Shown one piece after another: positions 10,043-17,600 of a stretch of 31,866 nt of DNA (positions are counted from its first letter, which is position 1; each line of letters opens with the position of its first letter). The stretch is from NCBI GenBank assembly GCA_041629655.1, contig JBFKMV010000037.1, positions 1-31,866 on the forward strand, written 5' to 3'. Source of the stretch: JBFKMV01 sp041629655. Lineage in GTDB: Bacteria; Acidobacteriota; Polarisedimenticolia; Polarisedimenticolales; Polarisedimenticolaceae. Below the pieces are notes generated by a model, which searched no databases, had not been told where the DNA came from, and worked only from the letters and a program-made list of their open reading frames with translations. The translations under genes and the position numbers were made by a program.

Positions 10043-11284
10043 ATGATCAAATCGGAACGCTACGTCGTGGGGTTGGACATCGGCACCACCAAGATCGCCT
10101 GCGTCGTCGCGGAGCTCGGCGAGACCGGCGGCGTGCACGTGGTGGGCATCGGCGAGGCGCCCTCGAAAGGGCTGCGCAAGGGCGTGGTCGTCAACCTCGA
10201 CGCCACCGTGCAGGCGGTCAAGGCCGCGGTCGAGGAAGCGGAGCTGATGGCCGGGGTGAGCGTCGAGTCGGCCACGGTCGGCATCGCGGGCGGTCACATT
10301 CGCTCGTTCAACAGCCGGGGCGTGGTTGCGGTCGCGGGCAAGAACCGCACCGTGTCGCGGGAGGACCTGCGGCGGGTGATGGACGCCGCGCAGGCCGTCA
10401 GCATCCCCCAGGACCGCGAGATCCTGCACGTGCTACCCCAGGAGTTCGTGCTCGACGAGCAGGGCGGGATCAGCGATCCGGTCGGCATGAACGGCTCGCG
10501 GCTGGAGGCGAACGTCCACATCGTCACCGCCGCCAGCACCTCGGTCCAGAACATCGTGACCTGCGTCAACCGCGCGGGTCTGGAGGTCCGCGACACGGTG
10601 CTGGAGCAGCTCGCCGGCGCCGAGTCCGCGCTGAGCGAAGACGAGAAGGAGCTGGGAACCGCGCTGATCGACGTCGGGGGCGGCACGACCGACCTGGCGA
10701 TCTTCGAGAAGGGCGCGATCTGGCACACCGCCGTGCTGCCGGCGGGCGGCGAGCACTTCACCAACGACCTCGCCGTCGGGCTGCGGACGCCGATCCCCGA
10801 GGCCGAAAAGCTGAAAAAGAGGCACGGCTGCGCGCTTTCGGCATTGATCGGCGACCAGGCCGCGGTCGAGGTGCCCTCGGTCGGCGGCCGCAAGCCGCGG
10901 TTGTTGTCGTTGCAGGTGATGGCCGAGATCCTCCAGCCGCGGGCCGAGGAGATCTTCACGCTGATCCACGAGGAGATCGCGCGAGCGGGCTTCGAGCGGC
11001 AGCTCAACGCCGGCGTCGTGCTGGCCGGAGGGGGCAGCCTGCTGCCCGGGATGTCCGAGGTCGCCGAGCAGGTGTTCGACCTGCCGGTGCGGATCGGCCT
11101 GCCCGGTGGCGTCGAGGGCCTGATCGACCCGGCCTGCGGTCCGAACTACGCCACGGCCGTCGGACTTTCGCTGTACGGCGCGCGGCACCAGGCACCGCGG
11201 CGGCGGGTGATGCTGCCCATCGACACCGGCCTGCTGGGCCGGGTCGGCGGGCGGGTCCGGGAGTGGTTCTCGGAGATGTTCTGA
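10043..11284 (+). CDS. ftsA: Cell division protein FtsA (actin-like membrane tether of FtsZ)
   Basis: FtsA is the actin/Hsp70-fold ATPase that anchors FtsZ filaments to the inner membrane. The protein is 413 residues. The nucleotide-binding motifs are VVGLDIGTTKIACVVAE near the N-terminus, ALIDVGGGTTDLAIF in the middle and GVVLAGGGSLLPGM near the C-terminus. The 1C-domain region contains ILHVLPQEFVLDEQGGISDP. The C-terminal GGRVREWFSEMF is an amphipathic helix of the kind FtsA uses for membrane attachment. ATG 10043 lies 3 bp after the ftsQ stop, with GGTGGAG about nine bases upstream. ftsZ follows after a 177 bp gap. Confidence 0.96.
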   Translation: MIKSERYVVGLDIGTTKIACVVAELGETGGVHVVGIGEAPSKGLRKGVVVNLDATVQAVKAAVEEAELMAGVSVESATVGIAGGHIRSFNSRGVVAVAGKNRTVSREDLRRVMDAAQAVSIPQDREILHVLPQEFVLDEQGGISDPVGMNGSRLEANVHIVTAASTSVQNIVTCVNRAGLEVRDTVLEQLAGAESALSEDEKELGTALIDVGGGTTDLAIFEKGAIWHTAVLPAGGEHFTNDLAVGLRTPIPEAEKLKKRHGCALSALIGDQAAVEVPSVGGRKPRLLSLQVMAEILQPRAEEIFTLIHEEIARAGFERQLNAGVVLAGGGSLLPGMSEVAEQVFDLPVRIGLPGGVEGLIDPACGPNYATAVGLSLYGARHQAPRRRVMLPIDTGLLGRVGGRVREWFSEMF

Positions 11285-11308
11285 GAGGTGCGAAGCGTCA
11301 GAAGCGCA

Positions 11309-11314
11309 TACAAT
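11309..11314 (+). promoter_or_regulatory. Candidate -10 box in the ftsA-ftsZ gap
   Basis: The hexamer TACAAT (5 of 6 to the sigma-70 -10 consensus) stands in the 177 bp gap between ftsA and ftsZ. No good -35 hexamer is seen at 16-18 bp spacing. A separate promoter for ftsZ inside a dcw cluster would be biologically sensible. Weak call from a single box. Confidence 0.3.
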
Positions 11315-11461
11315 CGTGCGACGGGGCACGCAGCCGGTGACGAGCCGGCCGGCGTCGCTTCGCCGCCCAGGTGAAATCGGGTGACACGGAGACGGAAAAG
11401 TCCCTCGCGCAAGCCGACCAGGCGGGCCGGCCGGGGACGCAACCGACCCGAGGGGGAAAAC

Positions 11462-12679
11462 ATGATCAGGATGGACGACAAGGGCGGGCGCAAGAAGAGG
11501 ACCTTGAAGGTGTCGCTCGAGGACGCCGCGCCGTCTCCGGCGGAGCTGCGCGTGGTCGGCGTGGGCGGCGGCGGCGGCAACGCGATCAACCGGATGATCG
11601 CGGCCGGGGTCAAGGGCGTGCAGTTCCTGGCCGCCAACACCGACTGCCAGGCGCTGACGGCCAACCAGGCCCCGATCAAGCTGCAGCTCGGGGCCAAGCT
11701 GACCAAGGGGCTCGGCGCCGGGGGCAACCCCGAAATCGGCCGCAGCGCGGCCCTGGAGGACACCGAGAGCATCGTCGACGCGTTGCAGGGCGCCGACATG
11801 GTCTTCGTGACCGGCGGGATGGGCGGCGGCACCGGCTCCGGCGCCGCCCCGATCATCGCCAACCTGGCGCGCGAGATGGGCGCGCTGGTCGTGGCGGTGG
11901 TCACGCTGCCGTTCTCGTTCGAGGGGCGGCAGCGACGGCAGCAGGCCGAGGAGGGCCTGGCGACCCTCAAGCAGATGGTCGACACGGTGATCACGATCCC
12001 CAACGACAAGCTGCTGCACACCGTGGACCGCGAGACGCCGATCTCCGAGGCGTTCGCGCTGGCCGACGACATCCTGCGCCAGGCCGTGCAGGGCATCTCC
12101 GACCTGATCACGGTCCCGGGCGAGATCAACCTCGACTTCGCCGACGTCAAGACGGTGATGGCCGGGATGGGCATGGCGCTGATGGGCACCGGCGTGGCCG
12201 AGGGCGAGCACCGCGCCGCCGAGGCCGCCCAGCGCGCGATCTCGTCGCCGCTGCTCGAGGACGCCACGATCCACGGCGCCCGCGGCGTGCTGATCAACAT
12301 CACCGGTGGCGAGGACATGACGCTGCACGAGGTCAGCGAGGCCGCCCAGATCATCCAGGAGGCCGCCGACCCCGACGCCAACATCATCTTCGGCACCGTG
12401 ATCGACCGGGCGTTGAAAGGCAAGGTCAAGGTCACCGTGATCGCGACCGGCTTCATGCGCGATGCGGATTCCCGCTCGCTCGCGGCACGCCGGATGGCCC
12501 AGGTCGAGGGCGAGCCGTTGGCCCAGGGCGCGCAGCCCGGCGACCGCGGCTTCCTGCGCGGAGACCGCGCCGAGGGCACCCTCGACTTCGAGACCACCGA
12601 CGAGGGTTTCATGCCCAACTTCGGAAAGATGAAGGACGACCTTGACGTGCCGGCTTTTCTTCGTAAACAGATGGATTGA
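11462..12679 (+). CDS. ftsZ: Cell division protein FtsZ
   Basis: FtsZ is the tubulin-like GTPase that forms the division ring. The 405-residue protein contains RVVGVGGGGGNAINRMI, the AANTDCQAL segment, the tubulin signature GGMGGGTGSGAAP at 118-130, PNDKLL, and the T7-loop region GEINLDFADVKTVM. The C-terminal conserved peptide is DVPAFLRKQMD at the extreme end, the part that binds FtsA and other tethers. A flexible linker of about 60 residues precedes it. ATG 11462 has GAGGGGG about five bases upstream and is the best start. An in-frame GTG at 11381 would add 27 mostly Arg/Lys/Pro residues (see findings). Confidence 0.97.
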   Translation: MIRMDDKGGRKKRTLKVSLEDAAPSPAELRVVGVGGGGGNAINRMIAAGVKGVQFLAANTDCQALTANQAPIKLQLGAKLTKGLGAGGNPEIGRSAALEDTESIVDALQGADMVFVTGGMGGGTGSGAAPIIANLAREMGALVVAVVTLPFSFEGRQRRQQAEEGLATLKQMVDTVITIPNDKLLHTVDRETPISEAFALADDILRQAVQGISDLITVPGEINLDFADVKTVMAGMGMALMGTGVAEGEHRAAEAAQRAISSPLLEDATIHGARGVLINITGGEDMTLHEVSEAAQIIQEAADPDANIIFGTVIDRALKGKVKVTVIATGFMRDADSRSLAARRMAQVEGEPLAQGAQPGDRGFLRGDRAEGTLDFETTDEGFMPNFGKMKDDLDVPAFLRKQMD

Positions 12680-12705
12680 GTTCCCCCGCTCGAAGAGTCG
12701 CCCCG

Positions 12706-13728
12706 ATGCCGCAGCCGCCCGACAGCCAGCGCCGCACGATCCTGGTCGTGGATGACGATCCCGCCACCGCGCAGGTCGTGCGCTCGTGGTACGAGCGCGA
12801 GCCGTTCGAGGTGCTCGAGGCCGCCGACGGCGAGCGCGGGCTCGAGCTGGCCCGGGAGGCCGCTCCCGAGCTGATCCTGCTCGACCTGCGGATGCCCGGC
12901 GTGGACGGCATCTCGGTGGCCCGCACGCTCAAGACCGATCCGCGGACGGCGGCGATCCCGGTGATCCTGCTGACCGCCTGCCGCGACGTGACCAGCAAGA
13001 TCGAGGCGTTCAGCGCCGGAGCGGACGACTACGTCACCAAGCCGTTCGAGTTCGAGGAGGTGGACGCGCGGATCCGCTCGATGCTGCGCCGCCGCTCGAT
13101 GCTGGTCGGGATGGAATCCGAGATCAAGAACCTGCGCTCCGAGAACAAGGAGCTCGAGCAGCTGCTGGTGCTGGACGAGAAGACCGGCCTGTACAACTTC
13201 CGGCACTTCCGCGCCCGGCTGCACGAGGAGTGGCAGCGCGCCGAACGCTACGGCACGCCGTTGTCGCTGGTGTTCTTCGACATCGACAACTTCAAGCAGG
13301 TCAACGACACCCGCGGCCACCCGGCCGGCGACCGCGCGTTGCAGGAGTTCGCCACGCTGGTCGTCGGCGGCGCGCGCTCCACCGACATCGCGGCGCGTTA
13401 CGGCGGCGAAGAGTTCGCGATGATCCTGCCGCACACCGACGGGCCGATGGCGCAGCGCGTGGCCGAGCGCGTTCGCGTGGCCGTCGAGCAGTTCACCTTC
13501 CTCGCCGACGAGCGCCCGATCGAGATCACGGTCTCGGGAGGCATCGCGACCTACTCCGCGACCTCGGGCCTGGATTCGATCGATGCCCTGGTCCGCGCCG
13601 CCGACACGGCGCTCTACCGGGCCAAGGACCGGGGCAAGAACCGCGTCGTGCGGGCGGACCGGCAGAACGGCGGCGCCGGGCGCGCGCGCGCCGAGCGGGC
13701 GGGACGCAGCCTGGATCCGTCGGTCTGA
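12706..13728 (+). CDS. PleD-like response regulator diguanylate cyclase (REC-GGDEF)
   Basis: The 340-residue protein has an N-terminal receiver domain (about 10-130) with acidic cluster VVDDD, phosphoacceptor Asp60 (LILLDLRMPG) and Lys112 (VTKPFEF). A short coiled linker (about 136-155) leads to a GGDEF domain (about 156-330). The active-site motif is GGEEF at 233-237, and RSTD at 224-227 lies five residues upstream, the correct place for the product-inhibition I-site. Both sites are intact, so it should make cyclic di-GMP after phosphorylation and be feedback inhibited. ATG 12706 begins 26 bp after the ftsZ stop; a TTG at 12676 overlapping that stop is an alternative. No histidine kinase is in the window. 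Co-transcription with ftsZ is likely but inferred. Confidence 0.9.
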   Translation: MPQPPDSQRRTILVVDDDPATAQVVRSWYEREPFEVLEAADGERGLELAREAAPELILLDLRMPGVDGISVARTLKTDPRTAAIPVILLTACRDVTSKIEAFSAGADDYVTKPFEFEEVDARIRSMLRRRSMLVGMESEIKNLRSENKELEQLLVLDEKTGLYNFRHFRARLHEEWQRAERYGTPLSLVFFDIDNFKQVNDTRGHPAGDRALQEFATLVVGGARSTDIAARYGGEEFAMILPHTDGPMAQRVAERVRVAVEQFTFLADERPIEITVSGGIATYSATSGLDSIDALVRAADTALYRAKDRGKNRVVRADRQNGGAGRARAERAGRSLDPSV

Positions 13729-13740
13729 GCCTCTCGCGGC

Positions 13741-13768
13741 TTGCCCGCGCCCGCGCGCCCGCTACACT
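13741..13768 (+). promoter_or_regulatory. Candidate sigma-70 promoter of the DUF3014 gene
   Basis: TTGCCC (13741-13746) and TACACT (13763-13768) are separated by 16 bp. The expected transcription start is near 13775, only about 14 bases before the DUF3014 ATG at 13789. A four-codon reading frame (ATG 13778 to TGA 13792) lies between and overlaps the ATG. Confidence 0.45.
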
Positions 13769-13788
13769 GGAACCACGATGGGTCTCCG

Positions 13789-14604
13789 ATGAACCGCAGG
13801 TTCGTGGCGCTGGTCTCGGTCGGACTGGCGGTCGTGGTGGTCGCGCTGGTGTTGTACATGCGACCGGCGTGGGAGACCGCTCCGCCGGAGGGTCTCGCGC
13901 CGCCGCAAGCAGAGTCGCCGGCGCCCGATCCGGGCGAGCCGGAACCGCCTCGGCCCGTGCCGCCCAGCGTCCCGGCGCGGCCGGCGCAGACGCCGCCGCT
14001 GCCGGCGCTGGACGACAGCGACTCCGCGATCCTCGGCGCGCTGACGGGTACCTCCGGTGCCGAGCGGATCGAGCGGCTACTGGTGCCCGAGGGGATCGCG
14101 CGCAAGCTCGTGGTCACGCTGGACGGCCTCGATCGCGCGATCGTGCCGATGAAGGTGCGGGCGATCGAGCCGCTCGGGGGGACCCTGGCCGTCGAGGAGG
14201 ACGGCGAGGCGTTGCTGCTGAGCCCCGACAACTACCGGCGCTACGACTCCTTCGTGTGGTTTCTGGCGTCGGTGGACACGGGGCGCGCCGCCGACGAGTA
14301 CGCCCGCTACTACCCGTTGCTCCAGCAGGCCTACGAGGAGCAGGGCTACCCCGGCAAGCAGTTCCACGACCGCGTGCTGGAGATCATCGACCACCTGCTC
14401 GCCGCGCCCGAGATCGAGGGACCGCTGCCGCTGGTGCGGCCCCACGTGCTGTACGAGTACGCCAACCCCGAGCTGGAGTCGCTCTCGGCGGGGCACAAGA
14501 TCCTGCTGCGCATGGGCGTCGACAACGCCCGCGCGCTGAAGGCCAAGCTGCGAGAGATTCGCGCCGAGCTGGTCGGGCGCTCGCGGCCGCTGGCGGGGAC
14601 CTGA
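13789..14604 (+). CDS. DUF3014 domain membrane-anchored protein
   Basis: The 271-residue protein has one N-terminal membrane segment (about 5-24) after a short basic start, a Pro-rich linker (about 30-65), then a DUF3014-type domain to the end. Features I recognise for this family are LPALDDSD at the domain start, RKLVVTLDGLDRAIVP, a LSPDNYRRYDSFVWFLASVD segment, YYPLLQQAYEEQGYP, and the C-terminal KILLRMGVDNARALKAKLRE. The function of DUF3014 is unknown. The layout implies a bitopic inner-membrane protein with a periplasmic domain. The start has no clear Shine-Dalgarno sequence. It lies 77 bp upstream of a large membrane-anchored AAA+ gene on the same strand, so a shared role is possible but only inferred. 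Confidence 0.82.
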   Translation: MNRRFVALVSVGLAVVVVALVLYMRPAWETAPPEGLAPPQAESPAPDPGEPEPPRPVPPSVPARPAQTPPLPALDDSDSAILGALTGTSGAERIERLLVPEGIARKLVVTLDGLDRAIVPMKVRAIEPLGGTLAVEEDGEALLLSPDNYRRYDSFVWFLASVDTGRAADEYARYYPLLQQAYEEQGYPGKQFHDRVLEIIDHLLAAPEIEGPLPLVRPHVLYEYANPELESLSAGHKILLRMGVDNARALKAKLREIRAELVGRSRPLAGT

Positions 14605-14651
14605 TCCCTGCCGGGTCTGCCCGCGGGCGCCCGGATCCCCCGCAATCTGTG

Positions 14652-14657
14652 TATGAT
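14652..14657 (+). promoter_or_regulatory. Candidate -10 box upstream of the AAA+/RF2-like gene
   Basis: TATGAT lies 24 bases upstream of the ATG at 14682, in the 77 bp gap behind the DUF3014 gene. No convincing -35 box is present at the right spacing. The same gap holds a 10 bp palindrome (GCCCGCGGGC, 14619-14628) inside a longer imperfect GATCC...GGATC repeat without a T tract. Confidence 0.3.
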
Positions 14658-14681
14658 CGCCCTCTACCCCGAGGGCGAAAC

Positions 14682-17600
14682 ATGGAATCCGGGACCGCGA
14701 TGACGCTGCTCGTGGTCGCCGGGCTGGTGGCGATGATCGTGATGGCGCTGCGTGCGCGCTCTCCACTCGCCGCCGCCCCGACCGCGTCCGAGGACCACGC
14801 CGAGCTGTACCAGGTCGCCCAGCGCGCCTTCGAGCGCTTCCAGGTCGCGGCCAGTCCCGGGGACACGCTGCGCGACGACGCGTTCCTCGAGGGGGTGGAG
14901 CTGCTGCGCCTGGGGCCGTACTCCGAGTCGGATCTGCTGGGCTACTTCACCGGAGACAGCGTCGTGATCGCCTGCATGGCGCTTGAGGCGCTGGCGCGGA
15001 CCCCCGGCGGCGACGACGTGGTCGAGCCGATCCTGGCCGGGATCAACGACGTCGCGCCGTGGACGCGCCACTTCGCGCTGCGCGTGCTCGCGGCTCGCGT
15101 CCCGGCGGGAGAGCCGCTGGTCGGCCGGCTGCTGTCCCGCATCGACCGCTCGTGGAGCTTCCAGCCCGCGGTGCGCATCCTGCGCGAGTTCGTGCAGCAG
15201 CGCATTGCGGGCGGCGAGTCGCCGACGATCGCGGGGGACCTGGAGGCCTGCGCGCGCCCCAGCGCCGGCGCCGACGACGACTGGGGCGGTCCCGGCGGGC
15301 CGAAGCCCCCGCCGTCCCACGGCACGTGGCTGCTCGAATTCGTGCCCCGGCTGGGCGACGAGCTGCGTCCCGTGCAGGACCAGCTACGCGCGTGGAGCGC
15401 CGGCCGGGTCGACAAGGATGCGCTGACCGCCATCGGCACGGTGTGGCCCGAGGGTGGCGGCTTCGACCCGCCGGTCTCGCATCCCGAGCTCGAGCGACGC
15501 GTCGCCGCCGTGGAGACGGAGCTTCTCAAGGCGCCGCCGCGCTCGACGCTGTTGATCGGCGACTCGGGCACCGGCAAGACCTCGGCGATCCGGGCCCTGG
15601 GCACCCGGCTGCAACGCGACGGCTGGACGGTCTTCGAGGCCGGACAGGCCGAGCTGATGGCCGGCATGGCCTACATGGGACAGCTCGAGGAGCGGATCCG
15701 CGAGCTGGTCGGCCTGCTCGGCGGGGGGCGCAAGGTGCTCTGGGTCGTGCCGGACTTCCACGCCCTGTCGTGGGCCGGGCGGCACCGGTACGACAGGACC
15801 AGCGTGCTGGACTACCTGCTGCCGCTGGTCGAGCGCGGCGAGATCAAGCTGGTCGGAGAGACGACCCACGCCGGCTACCAGCGCTTGCTGCAGTCCAAGC
15901 CGCGCTGTCGCACGGCGTTCAACTCGTTGCGGCTCGAGCCCCTGTCGGGCGAGGAGACGCTGCAGCTCGCCCGGGACTGGATCGTGCGGCACACGCCGGA
16001 CGGCTCGCCGCCGATCGTGTCCGACGCCGTCCTCGGCGAGGCCTGGAACCTGGCCCAGCAGTTCATGGGCACGCGGGCCACGCCGGGCAACCTGCTCGAG
16101 CTGCTCTCGATCACGCGCAGCCGGATGCTCGCCGGCGGGTCGGACGGCAAGCTCGAGATCCGGCTGGACGACCTGATCGCGACGCTGGGCGCGGTGTCCG
16201 GCCTGCCCGCCAGCATCCTCGACGAGCGGCAGAGCCTGAACCTGGCCCGGCTGCGCGAGGTGTTCGAGTCCCGCGTGATGGGCCAGCAGGAGGCGGTCGA
16301 CTGCCTCGTCGAGCGGGTGGCGATGATCAAGGCCGGCGTGACCGATCCGACGCGGCCGCCGGGGGTGTTCCTGCTCGCCGGGCCCACCGGCACCGGCAAG
16401 ACCGAGATCGCCAAGGCGCTGGCCGGGTTCCTGTTCGGGTCCGAGGAGCGCATGATCCGCCTCGACATGAGCGAGCTCCAGGACGAGGCGTCGCTGGTGC
16501 GCATCTTCGGCGACCCGCAGGCGCTGGAGGCGGCCGACGCGCTGGTCGACCAGATCCGCAAGCAGCCGTTCTCGGTGGTGCTGCTGGACGAGTTCGAGAA
16601 GGCCCACCGACGGGTCTGGGACCTGTTCCTCCAGGTGTTCGACGACGGGCGCCTGACCGATCGGCTGGGGCGGACGGCCGACTTTCGCCACGCGTTGATC
16701 CTGATGACCTCGAACCTCGGGGCGAACATCCCCGCGGGGCTGGGCCTCGGCTTTCTCGACCGCCGCGGGGCCTTCAGCGTGGACTCGGTGCGGCGAGACG
16801 TGGCCCGGGTGTTCCGCAAGGAGTTCCTCAACCGCATCGATCGCGTGATCGTGTTCCGCCCGCTGGGCCGCGACACGATGCGCGAGATCCTGCACCGCGA
16901 GCTGGACGAGGTGTTCGGTCGCCGCGGCTTGCGTAACCGCCAGTGGGCCGTGGAGTGGGACGACGCCGCCGTGGAGTACCTGCTCGAGAAGGGCTTCACG
17001 GCCGACCTCGGCGCCCGTCCGCTGAAGCGCGCGGTGGAGCGCTACCTGCTGGCGCCGCTGGCGCGGACGATCGTCGATCACCGGTTCCCGGAGGGCGACC
17101 AGTTCCTGTTCGTCAGCAGCACCGGCTCCGGGCTGCGGGTGCGCTTCGTCGACCCCGATGCTGCCGAGGACGAGGGGGCGGCTGCGCCTGACGAGCTCGA
17201 GGGCCGCGAGGCGGCCGAGCTCCGACTCGAGACGGTCGTGTTGTCGCCGCACGGGGACACCGCGGAGATCGCGCTGCTCCGCGCGCGGTACGACGCCGTC
17301 GCCGCGCGGATGGAAACGGAATCCATGCACGCCGCCAAGCGGCAGGCACTCCAGCGCACCGCGCAGAAGGGCTTCTGGACCTCCCCCGAACGGTTCGCCG
17401 TGCTCGGCCGCGCCGAATACCTGGACCGGATCGAGGCCGGAGCGAGGTCCTCGGCCTCGCTGTTGGAGCGACTGGAGAAGCTGGCCGCACGGCGTCCAGC
17501 GCGCCTGCCGCGCGACCTCGTCGGCCGGCTGGCCCAGCAGCTGTGGTTGCTCGAGCGGGCCTGCGACGACGTCGGCCGGGACCGGCCGACCGAGGCCTGG

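Noticed and set aside
11146..13434. 762-codon minus-strand frame across ftsZ and the diguanylate cyclase
   Set aside because: Antisense to clear ftsZ and GGDEF coding; no domain visible.
12786..14681. Plus-strand open frame upstream of and continuous with the AAA+ gene (would give 1762 residues)
   Set aside because: It runs over the REC-GGDEF and DUF3014 genes in another frame and has shadow-type composition. The ATG at 14682 has a ribosome-binding site and a membrane segment directly after.
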